From assembly GCA_949128025.1 (NCBI GenBank), contig CASBRD010000264.1, forward strand, positions 1 to 43,475: DNA of 43,475 bases, given 5' to 3'. A program made the position numbers and the translations under genes. Origin of the DNA: Oscillatoriales cyanobacterium PMM_0008 (lineage in GTDB: Bacteria; Cyanobacteriota; Cyanobacteriia; Cyanobacteriales; Aerosakkonemataceae). The notes under the pieces were generated by a model. The model was not told the origin of the DNA and made no database searches. It saw only the letters and a program-made list of their open reading frames with translations. Shown here piece after piece: positions 15,238-24,539 of the stretch (its first letter is position 1; every line of letters begins with the position of its first letter).

Positions 15238-16761
15238 ATATTAGGTGAAGCAGGTAAAAAAAGATTCAAAAACGGAGTTAGACTGTTAGTTTGGTCTGGA
15301 ATATTAGCTGTTGTTAGCGCCGGAGGTTGGCTAGTTTACGTCCAAAGATTGAATCGACCGCCCGAACCTGTTGCAGTGCGTTTAGTAACCGTAGAACTTG
15401 GCACTATTGAAACTACAATTAATGAAAGCGGTACGGTTGAACTGGGCGGTCAACAAACCCTCACATCCCCAACAGAAGGAGCAGTGGAGCGGGTGTTGGT
15501 GACATTGGGCGATCGCGTTCGCTCCGGTCAACAGCTAATCGTCCTACGCAACCCCGATAGACAAACTATCCTCAGTACCCAACAATTAGCAATTCAAAAA
15601 CAAGAACTTACCCTCGCAAGCAATCGCCAAAAAGTTGCTGAAGCTGCCGCTAAACTCAAAGCTTACCAAGAAGAATTTAAAGAAATTATTAAACAGCGAG
15701 ATATTAAACAAAAAAATGACATTGCCACCAAACAATTAGAGATTCGCGAACAGGAATTCACCCTGGCACGCAGCCGCCAAAAACTTAAAGAAGCTGAAGA
15801 AAAGGTGACATCTGAACAACGAAAACTTAAGGATCTGGAAGATTTAGACCGCAGAGGTTTTATTCCCAGAAATGAACTACAAACTCAGCAAGAAGCGGTT
15901 CGCGGCGCTGAATCTGGGCGGCGGGACGCTCAGTTAGCCGTCAGCACCGATACTCTCAAACTTCAACGCCTTGAGATTAAAACCGAACTTATTGCACCGC
16001 AACTGCCAGAAAAAGCGATCGCAGCTCAAAACGACTTGCGGGAGGCTCAGTTAGCTGTCAGCACTGACATTCGGGAACTCCAGCGCCTACAACTGGACTT
16101 GCAAAAAAGTCAGCAGCAACTCCAGGAATCGAGCGTGATTGCGCCAATTAGCGGTAAAGTTCTCAATATTATGGTCAAAGATGGTGATGGAGTCGATCGC
16201 AAGAATAACCTGCTTACTTTAGGCTCACCCGCACAAGAACTGGTAAAACTCCAGTTGTCTACTCTCAATGCCGCTCAAATAAAGTTGGGTCAATTGGCTC
16301 GCATCAGCGTAATTGGCCCAAATCCGCAGATTTACACCGGCAGGGTACAAAGTTTGTATCCCCAAGCAACGACGGGGGAAAAGGAGGGAGAAAACAGTTC
16401 ATCGGGCCGATCGAATCAAGCGACGGTGCCTGCAACGGTAAAATTAGATCAGCCTACAAGCACGCTCATTCCTGGCAGCAAAGTCAATGTAGAGATTATT
16501 TTGCAGCAGCGACAGAATGTAGTTGTTTTGAATACAGAAGCAATTCAACGCGATCGCGCTAAGCCGTTTGTATGGGTGCGAGACTCACAAGGTAAGGCTC
16601 ACAAACGCAGCGTTAATTTGGGTTTAGAGGGGTTAACAACTGTCGAGGTATCCTCTGGTTTGCAAGCTGGGGAACAGATTTTATTGCCTTCTGCTGAGGA
16701 ATCTTTAGAAGAAGGAACGCCAACGATCCCCCAAACCAACTCGGATGAACTAAAAAAATGA
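15235..16761 (+). CDS. HlyD/MacA-type periplasmic adaptor of an efflux system
   Basis: Such proteins bridge an inner-membrane transporter and TolC. The 508-residue protein has an N-terminal membrane anchor (about 15-36), two lipoyl half-motifs (about 68-107, PTEGAVERVLVTLGDRV, and 302-333, APISGKVLNIMVKDGDGV), a long coiled coil between them (about 108-300) and a beta-rich membrane-proximal part ending near 495. The coil is long, with an internal near-repeat (EAQLAVSTDIRELQRL and DAQLAVSTDTLKLQRL). The next gene is the MacB/TolC chimera; no ATPase gene lies nearby. Confidence 0.9.
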   Translation: MILGEAGKKRFKNGVRLLVWSGILAVVSAGGWLVYVQRLNRPPEPVAVRLVTVELGTIETTINESGTVELGGQQTLTSPTEGAVERVLVTLGDRVRSGQQLIVLRNPDRQTILSTQQLAIQKQELTLASNRQKVAEAAAKLKAYQEEFKEIIKQRDIKQKNDIATKQLEIREQEFTLARSRQKLKEAEEKVTSEQRKLKDLEDLDRRGFIPRNELQTQQEAVRGAESGRRDAQLAVSTDTLKLQRLEIKTELIAPQLPEKAIAAQNDLREAQLAVSTDIRELQRLQLDLQKSQQQLQESSVIAPISGKVLNIMVKDGDGVDRKNNLLTLGSPAQELVKLQLSTLNAAQIKLGQLARISVIGPNPQIYTGRVQSLYPQATTGEKEGENSSSGRSNQATVPATVKLDQPTSTLIPGSKVNVEIILQQRQNVVVLNTEAIQRDRAKPFVWVRDSQGKAHKRSVNLGLEGLTTVEVSSGLQAGEQILLPSAEESLEEGTPTIPQTNSDELKK

Positions 16762-16798
16762 TATTGAGAAGTGGCATCATTAGTAGATGAGTGAGATC

Positions 16799-16941
16799 GT
16801 CAAATTGTCTGTTGTCATCGTTGGTTAAATTTTTACCGCAGATGTAGGCGCTTCGCCTTCCCGTAGGGTAGACAGATTAACGCAGATAGGAATAATCACA
16901 CGAATTTTTTAGGTAACGGATGTGTAAGGACATAATATAAA
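16799..16941 (+). repeat. Dispersed repeat of about 150 bp, copy B
   Basis: It starts GTCAAATTGTCTGTTGTCAT and ends near AGGACATAATATAAA, matching copy A over nearly the full length. It separates the adaptor gene from the chimera. A heptamer tract follows directly. Confidence 0.88.
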
Positions 16942-16971
16942 ATCTCAAATCTAAAATCTAAAATCTAAAAT
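16936..16971 (+). repeat. Heptamer repeat tract
   Basis: Four to five TAAAATC-type heptamers lie between copy B of the dispersed repeat and the start codon at 16983. Confidence 0.75.
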
Positions 16972-16982
16972 TCCTCAATCCC

Positions 16983-19328
16983 ATGAGCCTTTCCGCTTTC
17001 GACCTGATCGTGCTAACCTGCAAATCTCTGCTTGGCAACCCCTTACGTTCTGGTTTAACCACCTTGGGAGTGTTTATGGGTGTAGCAGCGGTGAGTGCAA
17101 CGCTTCAAGTTGGCAACATCAGTCGCGCCGTGATAGAAAAGCAACTAGCAGAACGGGAAGCTCCTCAAGTTAACATATATGCGGACGAACTGAAGTTAGA
17201 CGACCTAGAATTCTTGCGACAGCGGCTGACGGGTTTAAAAGCAATTAGTGCGGCTCAGTGGATGTACCCTTCTCAAACAGTGTTTCGAGATCGGCTGGTT
17301 GAGCCTTTTATATATGCTGTTACGTTAGACCATTTTCTCACATCTGGTAAGCAAAAGATCGCAGGGCGTTTTTTTACTCCAGCCGATTTTGATAACTATC
17401 GACCTGTAGTAGTAATCGATCTATTTCTGGCCGAAAAACTTTTCCAAGGCGAAGATGCGATCGGTCAGCGCATTTATGCAGAAGGCAGACCCTACATCGT
17501 TGTGGGAGTAGTGCCGATCGAAGCAGGTGCGATCGTACAGCCAAAGATTCAGTCTACTATCGTACCCATCCAATTACAGAAAAATCAAGCAGCTATCAAT
17601 AGGGAAAATATTGTCCAAACTACGATAAATAAGCAATCCCCTCAAACAGTTATTCAATCTCCAAATCCTTCATCAGAGTCTCCCATTCCTACACCTAAAA
17701 CTACTTTACAGACACCTGTTGCTACTGCTTCACAACAAGATCCAAATATTACTATATCAAAAGAAGTTTCCGAACAGGAAAAAGAACCAGCGCAAATCAA
17801 TCTTCAGGGTAAGTTGCCATCGTCAAATATCCAAACAAATCTAATTACAGAACATAAACTTTATCATCACTTACCAGTTGGTGTAAATCCTCAAACTGAA
17901 TCTGAAGTAAGCAAACAAGCGGCTCAGTTATTTCCCACAAATACAAAGCAGAACCGACAAGAATCGCCTGCATCTAAACGAAGGCTAGAATTGAGGCTTC
18001 CTGATGTTGTTGTTTTGGCTTTGCAAAATAACAGAGACATCAAGAATGCCTATTTAGAAAGAATAGCACAACGACAAGACCTGGAAGTAGCTGAAAGTAA
18101 ATTTAAACCAACTTTTACACCTGCTGTAGGGGTGTCAGTCGATCGCGCCGAGTCAGGTGGAATTGTTAGAAGCACTGGTAATGTCGGTGTTTCAGCAAGC
18201 GTTGAATTAAGGCTTCCTTCTGGCGGAGATATCAGTTTTGGATGGCAAGCTTCCGCGCCAAACTCTAGCAGCAATCTTTTAAATGTTAGTGGTGTAAATT
18301 CGGTTGGCCAAAATTTACAGCTAAGGTTTAATCAACCTTTGTTGAGAGGTGCGGGACTAAATGTTAATCGAGCTTCGGTTGAAATTGCTCGATTGGCTGA
18401 GAAAGGAAATATCTTAGCTTTGAGAACAACTTTAATCGATACAGTTACTTCGGCTATTTTGGTTTATCGGCAGTTACTTCAGGCTCAAGAACAACTGAAA
18501 ATTGAGGAGCTATCTCTTCAAAGTGCTAAAGAATTCTTGGAAATTAACCAAGTTTTGATTGAGGCTGGTAGGGTGGCACCAGTGGATCTCGTGCAAAATC
18601 AAACGTCGATTGCGAATCAGCAAGTCAGTTTATTATCTGCTAGAAATAATCTGGAAACTTTCCAGCTTAATTTGCTGAAAATCTTAGATATAGACCCGAA
18701 GATAGATATTGTGGCTGTAGAAAATTTAGCGGCTAAACCTCTAAATTTAGATTTAGATAAACTCAGGGAAATAGCCTTACAAAATAGGGCAGATTATTTA
18801 CAAGCACAATTGAGGCTGGATAGAACTAAATTTGAGCAGTTGATAGCAGAAAATAATAAACGGTGGAATCTGGATTTTGTGGCAAGTTACGGTAATGAAA
18901 TAGACAGCACAAACCAAGTTAGTGCGGGACTAGCTTTCACTCGTACTTTTGGCGATCGCACTTTGGAACAAGCTGTGGTGCGAAGCCGAGTAAACCTCCA
19001 ACAAGCCGAGAATAATTTGCGGGAGTTTCGCGAAACTTTAAACTTAGAATTAATAGATGAAGTTAAAAATGTGAATTTAAGTTTTGAGCAGGTTAAGCTT
19101 GCTCAACAAGCTAGAGAGTTAGCAGAAAAAAAACTAAATATAGAAAAAGAAAAGCTGAGGTTAGGTAGGTCGCAAATTTTCCAAGTTTTAAGTTTTCAGG
19201 ATGATTTAGTAGCGGCAAAAAATACCGAATTGAATGCCATCATAGATTATCTCAATGCTTTAACTCGCCTCGATAAAACCGTGGGGACTACGCTAGAAAC
19301 TTGGCAAGTTACAATAGAAACTAAGTAG
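16983..19328 (+). CDS. Chimeric MacB-permease N-terminus fused to a TolC-family channel
   Basis: The 781-residue protein joins two parts normally made separately. Residues 1-196 match the start of a MacB/DevC-type ABC permease: NPLRSGLTTLGVFMGVAAVSATLQVG (TM about 23-42) and a periplasmic core ending YIVVGVVPIEAGAIVQPKIQ. The remaining FtsX membrane helices are absent. Residues about 197-335 are a Gln/Pro/Ser-rich linker. From about 336 (LRLPDVVVLALQNNRDI) to 781 it is a TolC-type outer-membrane efflux protein with the usual helical repeats. The frame is open throughout. It could be an inner-membrane-anchored TolC, or the product of a deletion. The adaptor gene is upstream; no ATPase is present. 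Confidence 0.88.
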   Translation: MSLSAFDLIVLTCKSLLGNPLRSGLTTLGVFMGVAAVSATLQVGNISRAVIEKQLAEREAPQVNIYADELKLDDLEFLRQRLTGLKAISAAQWMYPSQTVFRDRLVEPFIYAVTLDHFLTSGKQKIAGRFFTPADFDNYRPVVVIDLFLAEKLFQGEDAIGQRIYAEGRPYIVVGVVPIEAGAIVQPKIQSTIVPIQLQKNQAAINRENIVQTTINKQSPQTVIQSPNPSSESPIPTPKTTLQTPVATASQQDPNITISKEVSEQEKEPAQINLQGKLPSSNIQTNLITEHKLYHHLPVGVNPQTESEVSKQAAQLFPTNTKQNRQESPASKRRLELRLPDVVVLALQNNRDIKNAYLERIAQRQDLEVAESKFKPTFTPAVGVSVDRAESGGIVRSTGNVGVSASVELRLPSGGDISFGWQASAPNSSSNLLNVSGVNSVGQNLQLRFNQPLLRGAGLNVNRASVEIARLAEKGNILALRTTLIDTVTSAILVYRQLLQAQEQLKIEELSLQSAKEFLEINQVLIEAGRVAPVDLVQNQTSIANQQVSLLSARNNLETFQLNLLKILDIDPKIDIVAVENLAAKPLNLDLDKLREIALQNRADYLQAQLRLDRTKFEQLIAENNKRWNLDFVASYGNEIDSTNQVSAGLAFTRTFGDRTLEQAVVRSRVNLQQAENNLREFRETLNLELIDEVKNVNLSFEQVKLAQQARELAEKKLNIEKEKLRLGRSQIFQVLSFQDDLVAAKNTELNAIIDYLNALTRLDKTVGTTLETWQVTIETK

Positions 19329-19427
19329 GTGGGCGTAAATAAACTCAACTCCCAGAAACCCGGTTTCTTGGAGAAACCGGGTTTCTTTGGGCTTGAAGTT
19401 TTACGTTTAATTATGCCCACCTACTTA
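19322..19427. repeat. Nested inverted repeat over the 3' end of the chimera gene
   Basis: Outer arms TAAGTAGGTGGGC (19322-19334) and GCCCACCTACTTA (19415-19427) enclose an inner hairpin AGAAACCCGGTTTCT...GAGAAACCGGGTTTCT. The left arm contains the stop codon (19326-19328). An AGAAACCCGGTTTC relative occurs near 34864. It may terminate transcription. Beyond it, to 19597, I see no gene or further repeat. Confidence 0.75.
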
Positions 19428-19597
19428 GATCGAGTTTTGCATAATTTCGATCGGGAAAAGAAAACGTAATCGCAATCAACGCCCCTATTTTCACAGAACA
19501 GTTCTACCATAGTCAGTGTACCCCGGCCAAACCTTTTGCAGCTACACATATAAAACCGGATCGGTTTATCCTACAGCAAACTGAGCAGAATCAACAG

Positions 19598-20584
19598 ATG
19601 AACCAAGTAGATTACCTCCGTATCAGCTTAATCGATCGCTGCAATTTCCGGTGTCAGTATTGTATGCCGGAAGGAGCGGAGCTAGACTATATCTTGCAGC
19701 AACAGCTGTTGACCGATCGCGAACTGCTGACACTGCTGAAGGAAGTTTTTATCCCTGTGGGGTTTACCCGATTTCGCCTGACTGGGGGTGAGCCGCTGCT
19801 GCGTCCGCGTGTTGTAGAGTTGGTAAGGGCGATCGCATCTCTTCCCCAAACCCAAGACCTCTCAATGACTACGAATGGGTTTTTACTCGCTGGGATGGCG
19901 CAAGATTTGTACGATGCTGGTTTGCGGCGAATTAATATCAGTCTCGATTCCCTCGATGCCGAAACTTTTGATAAAATTATTGGCAATCGCAGTCGATCGC
20001 GCTGGCAGCAGGTTTGGAATGGGATACAAGCTGCTTATCGGGTCGGATTTGACCCCCTCAAGCTCAATGTAGTGCTGATTCCAGGAGTGAACGATCGCGA
20101 AGTTCTCGATTTAGCAGCTCTGACTCTTGACAGAGAATGGCACGTTCGGTTTATTGAATTTATGCCGATCGGCAATGCAGATTTGTTTGGCTCTAGCGGC
20201 TGGGTGTCTTCCGAAGAATTGCGCCAACAAATTCGCGCCCGTTGGGGCTTGACAGAATCGCAAATTCGTGGTAACGGCCCCGCCGATGTGTTTAAGATAC
20301 CGGGAGCCAAGGGAACGTTAGGATTTATCAGTCAGATGTCCGAGTGTTTTTGCGATCGCTGTAATCGGATGCGCCTTTCAGCAGATGGCTGGTTGCGTCC
20401 CTGTCTGTTGAACGAAGCCGGACAGATTGACCTAAAAAGCTCACTTAGAGCCGGAGTTAGCACAACCGAGTTATGCTCTAGCGTGCGTGAGTTACTGGCA
20501 ATTAAACCAGAGATTAACTTCAAGCAACGCTATTCAGGCAGCGCTGGTACTTACACCCGCACCATGTCGCAAATCGGTGGCTGA
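19598..20584 (+). CDS. moaA: GTP 3',8-cyclase
   Basis: MoaA is the radical-SAM enzyme of the first step of molybdopterin synthesis. The N-terminal [4Fe-4S] motif is Cys15, Cys19 and Cys22 in [21 protein letters not shown] follows. The C-terminal second cluster is in [21 protein letters not shown]. The 328-residue length is normal. The C-terminus lacks the usual terminal GG; it ends TMSQIGG, which serves the same place. It stands alone here; no other moa genes are in the window. Confidence 0.96.
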   Translation: MNQVDYLRISLIDRCNFRCQYCMPEGAELDYILQQQLLTDRELLTLLKEVFIPVGFTRFRLTGGEPLLRPRVVELVRAIASLPQTQDLSMTTNGFLLAGMAQDLYDAGLRRINISLDSLDAETFDKIIGNRSRSRWQQVWNGIQAAYRVGFDPLKLNVVLIPGVNDREVLDLAALTLDREWHVRFIEFMPIGNADLFGSSGWVSSEELRQQIRARWGLTESQIRGNGPADVFKIPGAKGTLGFISQMSECFCDRCNRMRLSADGWLRPCLLNEAGQIDLKSSLRAGVSTTELCSSVRELLAIKPEINFKQRYSGSAGTYTRTMSQIGG

Positions 20585-20592
20585 AATAATTT

Positions 20593-20645
20593 CAGATTTT
20601 AGATTTTAGATTCAATCCAAAATCTAAAATCCAAAATCTAAAATC
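20593..20645. repeat. Inverted heptamer repeats between moaA and rpsD
   Basis: GATTTTAGATTTTAGATT is followed by its complement AATCTAAAAT-CC-AAAATCTAAAATC, so the tract can fold into a long AU-rich stem. It lies between convergent genes and could stop transcripts from both sides. Confidence 0.7.
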
Positions 20646-20646
20646 G

Positions 20647-21255
20647 TTAAGCTTGCCGTGAGTAGTACTCAACAATCAGCAATTCATTAACTTGTAGCGC
20701 CACCCATTCGCGCTCAATCACACCATTCACCTTGCCAACGAGCTTGTTCTTATCAAACTCAAGATGATTGGGTAGGTTGGCCAAACCGGGGTATTGCAGG
20801 TTAGCTTCTACCAGCTTGCGGGAGTGTTCCTTGTCTCTGACGGCAATAACTTCTCCCGCTCTGCAACTGTAGCTGGGAATGTTCACCACACGACCGTTAA
20901 TCGTAATGTGACCGTGATTTACCAGCTGACGGGCTGCTGGTATAGTGGGAGCCATACCCATACGGAAAACCGTGTTATCCAGGCGCATTTCCAGCAATTG
21001 CAGCAGCACTTGTCCGGTTGAGCCGGTAACGCGACGGGCTCTACGCACGTAGCGAAGGAGCTGTCTTTCTGTTAAACCATAGTTAAAGCGAAGCTTTTGC
21101 TTTTCTTCTAAACGGATGGCATACTCAGAGCGCTTCTTGCGGTTCTGACCGTGCTGACCTGGGGGGTAGGCTCGTCTTGCGGACTTACGGGTTAAGCCGG
21201 GTAAGTCACCCAAACGACGAACTATTCTGAGGCGTGGGCCTCTATATCGGGACAT
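20647..21255 (-). CDS. rpsD: 30S ribosomal protein S4
   Basis: S4 nucleates 30S assembly by binding 16S rRNA. The 202-residue protein begins [21 protein letters not shown], the cyanobacterial/plastid form. The S4 RNA-binding fold is at about 90-155 ([40 protein letters not shown]). It is monocistronic, as usual in cyanobacteria, away from the main ribosomal operon. Confidence 0.98.
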   Translation of the reverse strand: MSRYRGPRLRIVRRLGDLPGLTRKSARRAYPPGQHGQNRKKRSEYAIRLEEKQKLRFNYGLTERQLLRYVRRARRVTGSTGQVLLQLLEMRLDNTVFRMGMAPTIPAARQLVNHGHITINGRVVNIPSYSCRAGEVIAVRDKEHSRKLVEANLQYPGLANLPNHLEFDKNKLVGKVNGVIEREWVALQVNELLIVEYYSRQA

Positions 21256-21493
21256 TCCGCTTCCTCTCTAAACCTTTATCAAATAATAGCCAGACTTTCT
21301 AGTATCGCAAAGTTTTACCAAAAATATCAATAAGGCGGTAAAATTTGTGCGATCGCATGACCCTCTACTTAAATCTGGAAACAGCACTTAAGCAAGGTTA
21401 CTCGATCGAGCAAGAATCCCCAACATCTTAAAGTTGGGAAAGTCAATAGAATTTAGACCCGCAAAAATTTGTCAAAGTAAAACCATTATGGGA

Positions 21494-22117
21494 ATGCGTT
21501 TGGGCAATAAATCGTTTCGTTTAATTGGCTTTTGGGCCACGCCGCTTTGGACGCTGCTGTCGCTGACAGTTGTGATGCCCAGCAAACCTGCTGAGGCAGT
21601 TTACCGCAATAATTTCCAACTGTGCGCCTCGGAGTTGTTGCGTGGTGGTATATCTGCTGCTACCGCAGCAGACGCCTGTGCGGCATCGCTCTATCCTAAA
21701 GACTTAACCATCTGCGTTACTCAGATTTACCAGCAGACGAACATCGCGGCCCTTGATGCCCTTTCCACTTGTACAAAGGTGCGCCGTCCCCGCGATTTGG
21801 CAACTTGCGTGGTGAACATCAGTAACCGCACCCAAAACTCACCTGCGCCAGATGTTTTGGATAACTGCCGCCGCAGTCTTTTGCCGGTACGTTTTGCTGA
21901 GTGCGTGGTGGGATTGAATCGCGAAGTAGATTTTTCTGTGGGTCAAGTGATGGGAACCTGTATTGATGCCAGCGATCGGCCCCAGGACTTCTACCCCCCT
22001 GGTGTAGTACCAAGGCGGACTTCGCCACCCGATCGGCCAATATTGGTGCCCCCGAATGCACCGCCGGTTGGGCCAACGAGATTGCCAGTGGTGCCGATCG
22101 AGCCGCGAGGTTTCTAA
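21494..22117 (+). CDS. Secreted Cys-rich repeat protein, conserved in cyanobacteria
   Basis: The function is unknown. From the preferred ATG at 21494 the 207-residue product has a signal peptide (hydrophobic LIGFWATPLWTLLSLTVV, cleavage near PAEA-VY). It then has four degenerate repeats of about 40 residues with paired Cys: CASELLRGG...ACAASLYPKDLTIC, CTKVRRPRDLATCV, CRRSLLPVRFAECV and CIDASDRPQDF. A Pro-rich tail (about 160-207) suggests an envelope or surface location. An upstream in-frame start exists at 21434. It is preceded by rpsD on the opposite strand. Confidence 0.7.
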   Translation: MRLGNKSFRLIGFWATPLWTLLSLTVVMPSKPAEAVYRNNFQLCASELLRGGISAATAADACAASLYPKDLTICVTQIYQQTNIAALDALSTCTKVRRPRDLATCVVNISNRTQNSPAPDVLDNCRRSLLPVRFAECVVGLNREVDFSVGQVMGTCIDASDRPQDFYPPGVVPRRTSPPDRPILVPPNAPPVGPTRLPVVPIEPRGF

Positions 22118-22179
22118 AGAATCTTGGCTTTTACGGCTTTGGCAAATGCTTGTGATAATTTATTGGTCAGATACAAAAT

Positions 22180-22285
22180 GGTGCGATCGTAAGTAGTTAG
22201 TAGATGCAGTTGCACAGGGAAAAGGGAAAGAGATCTTGTTTTACCTTTTCCCTTTTCTCCATCCCCACCAACTTACGATCGCACC
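22180..22285. repeat. Nested inverted repeat downstream of the Cys-rich gene
   Basis: Outer arms GGTGCGATCGTAAGT (22180-22194) and ACTTACGATCGCACC (22271-22285) are perfect 15-bp complements. Inner arms GGGAAAAGGGAAAG and CTTTTCCCTTTTC form a second stem. This two-tier shape matches 19322-19427 and resembles a small nonautonomous element; it may also terminate the upstream gene. Confidence 0.75.
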
Positions 22286-22336
22286 CGGTGCCTACTTTCA
22301 TAACCTATAGTCCAAAAATCATATCAGCTTCTTGCA

Positions 22337-24178
22337 ATGCACCCTAAACACACTATTAAAAAGTCAAAAGTGAAAAGTAAAAAGGTAAAAGAAAGAGGGA
22401 AAAAAGATATCTCAGTTTTGTCTAGTGCCCTTTGCTTTTTACCTGCCAAAGCCGCATCCTATCTGGCCCTAAGTCTAATAGTCCTGACTGGAAACCTGTA
22501 TACTGAAGCGCTGAAAGCTCAGACGATTACCCCGACTCCAAGCCAAATACCCAACCCGATTCTCCCCACACCGCAGCCTCTGCCTGAGCTTGCCCCACTA
22601 CCGCCGCCTTCGGAACTTCTGCAACCGCCCGCCCCCTCGACTCCCACAGTTCCAGAACAACTTCCCAGTAACCTTCCTAACGCCATCAAAGTTGAACGCT
22701 ACGAGATTGTCGGTAGCACTGTGTTCAGCCGCGAAGAGTTTGACAAAGTACTGGCTCCTTTCGTCGGGTCAGTTTCCTTTGCCCAGCTGCTTCAGGCTCG
22801 TTCTGCGGTGACTAAGCTATACGTTGACAATGGGTATATCACTTCTGGTGCTTTTATCCCGCCCCAAGAGCTTACAGGTGGCACAGTCAAAATTCAAGTG
22901 GTGGAAGGTGCTGTAGAAGAAATCAGAGTCAACGGTAGTGGGCGTTTGAATCCCAACTATGTGCGATCGCGCGTAGCCCTGGGCACCAACAAACCCCTAA
23001 AGGTCAGCCGCCTGCTGGAATCCTTGCAAATACTGCAACTCAACCCCTTAATCAGAAATATCTCCGCAGAACTATCAGCGGGATCGCGTCCTGGATTAAG
23101 TGTGCTGGAAGTAACAGTACGACCGGCCAGAACCGAAGATGTTCAAATCACCCTCGATAACGGTCGTGCCCCCAGCGTGGGTACCTTCCGCCGGGGCATA
23201 GCCTTTACCGAAGCCAATTTGCTGGGACAGGGAGATACCCTAACCGTGTCCTACGCCAACACCCTGGGCAGCCACGAAGTAGACGCCAGCTACATCTATC
23301 CCGTAAATGCCCACAACGGCACCGTCCGTCTCAGCGTCGGCTTCACCAAAAGCAGCATCATCGAGGAACCCTTCGACCAAGTGGACATTGAGGCGGTTTC
23401 CCGCGATTACGAGCTGACGTACCGCCAGCCAATTATTCAAACTCCTACCCAAGAATTCGCCCTTGGTTTGACCGCTTCTAGACGCGAGAGTAAGACTTTC
23501 CTTTTAGATGAACCTTTCCAGCTTTCCCCAGGCGCTGACGACGAAGGACGCACCAGCATCTCAGCGATCAGGTTTTTCCAGGAATGGACCCAGCGAGGCA
23601 GTCGTTCTGTCTTTGCTGCTAGGTCGCAGTTCAATTTCGGAATAGGTGCCTTTGATGCCTCGATTAACGAACGTTTTCCCGATAGCCGATTTGTCGGTTG
23701 GCGGGGACAGGCTCAGTGGTTGCGCCTGCTAGGCTCCTCAGAAAACCAAGCCTCCAGTTCTCCTGTACTGTTGCTCCGCGCAGATATGCAGTTAGGCGAT
23801 CGCGCCCTGTTACCATTGGAGCAGATCGGTTTGGGCGGCTTTGATAGCGTGCGGGGATACCGCCAAGACACCTTGCTAACCGATAACGGCGTTTTTGCTT
23901 CTGCCGAAGTCCGATTTCCGGTTTACCGTCTCCGCGATCGGCAAGGTGTTTTGCAAATCATCCCGTTTGTTGATGTGGGCAAAGGGTGGAACAGTTCTGG
24001 AAGATTAAATCCAGACCCCAATACCCTGGCTGCCGTCGGACTTGGCTTACAGTGGCAAATGGGTGACAAGCTGCGGGCTCGCATAGATTATGGCATCCCG
24101 CTAATTCATATTAATGACACCGATAGGACTTTGCAGGAAAAGGGGTTGTATTTTTTCTTGCAATATAATCCGTTCTGA
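22337..24178 (+). CDS. TpsB/ShlB-family outer-membrane transporter with POTRA domains
   Basis: This 613-residue protein belongs to the two-partner secretion pores that export large TpsA proteins. The Lys-rich N-terminus (1-25) is coded by an AAAGT-type repeat. The hydrophobic stretch SYLALSLIVLTGNLYTEALKAQ (about 41-62) is the signal peptide. A Pro-rich linker (64-105) precedes two POTRA domains (about 112-190 and 191-262). The beta barrel follows, with the conserved VRGYR motif near 505 and a terminal Phe (YNPF). No TpsA partner gene lies in the window. The start is uncertain because of the repeat; an in-frame TTG near 22418 would shorten it. Confidence 0.88.
   Translation: MHPKHTIKKSKVKSKKVKERGKKDISVLSSALCFLPAKAASYLALSLIVLTGNLYTEALKAQTITPTPSQIPNPILPTPQPLPELAPLPPPSELLQPPAPSTPTVPEQLPSNLPNAIKVERYEIVGSTVFSREEFDKVLAPFVGSVSFAQLLQARSAVTKLYVDNGYITSGAFIPPQELTGGTVKIQVVEGAVEEIRVNGSGRLNPNYVRSRVALGTNKPLKVSRLLESLQILQLNPLIRNISAELSAGSRPGLSVLEVTVRPARTEDVQITLDNGRAPSVGTFRRGIAFTEANLLGQGDTLTVSYANTLGSHEVDASYIYPVNAHNGTVRLSVGFTKSSIIEEPFDQVDIEAVSRDYELTYRQPIIQTPTQEFALGLTASRRESKTFLLDEPFQLSPGADDEGRTSISAIRFFQEWTQRGSRSVFAARSQFNFGIGAFDASINERFPDSRFVGWRGQAQWLRLLGSSENQASSSPVLLLRADMQLGDRALLPLEQIGLGGFDSVRGYRQDTLLTDNGVFASAEVRFPVYRLRDRQGVLQIIPFVDVGKGWNSSGRLNPDPNTLAAVGLGLQWQMGDKLRARIDYGIPLIHINDTDRTLQEKGLYFFLQYNPF
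22361..22398 (+). repeat. AAAGT-type short repeat in the tpsB start region
   Basis: The tract AAAAGTCAAAAGTGAAAAGT with further AAAGGTAAAAG is a typical intergenic repeat type. It is read in frame as KSKVKSKKVK in front of the signal peptide. Confidence 0.6.
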
Positions 24179-24283
24179 CGAAGCGCCACAAGATTTTGTA
24201 GAGGCGAACGCGAGTGCGTGCCGTAGGCATTAGCATTCCGTGCAAAATATAAGCTTTGCGAGTGGGTGAGGTACAGGCAAGCT

Positions 24284-24349
24284 GTAGGGGCCATTTTGGC
24301 AGATAATTTCTGGTTCTCAGACAAGAATAATGGCAAAACCCGCCCCTAC
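24284..24349. repeat. Inverted-repeat element, third copy
   Basis: GTAGGGGC (24284-24291) and GCCCCTAC (24342-24349), extended by imperfect pairing of CATTTTGGC with GGCAAAACC. It belongs with 2350-2414 and 12787-12842. No gene was seen in 24179-24539. Confidence 0.65.
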
Positions 24350-24410
24350 GAACGCGCTTAATAATTCGCCTTTTCATATCTGCGGAACGGAGCATTCATC
24401 CCTTTTCATA

Positions 24411-24455
24411 TGCGGTAAAAAATTAACCAACGATGAAAACAGCCAATTTCAGGAT
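24411..24455 (-). repeat. Fragment of the dispersed 150-bp repeat
   Basis: TGCGGTAAAAAATTAACCAACGATGAAAACAGCCAATTT matches the end of copies A to C with several substitutions. It ends 85 bp before the hydrolase start. Confidence 0.7.
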
Positions 24456-24539
24456 ATCGCTTATTTACTGCCGATCCAACCGAACAGGATATCAAACCAA
24501 AAATGTTAGTTGGTGACCGAAAGCAGTATATAATAAAGT

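Noticed and set aside
23240-23452. Minus-strand frames opposite the TpsB barrel and other large genes
   Set aside because: They lie wholly inside well-supported genes and show no domain or start signals of their own.
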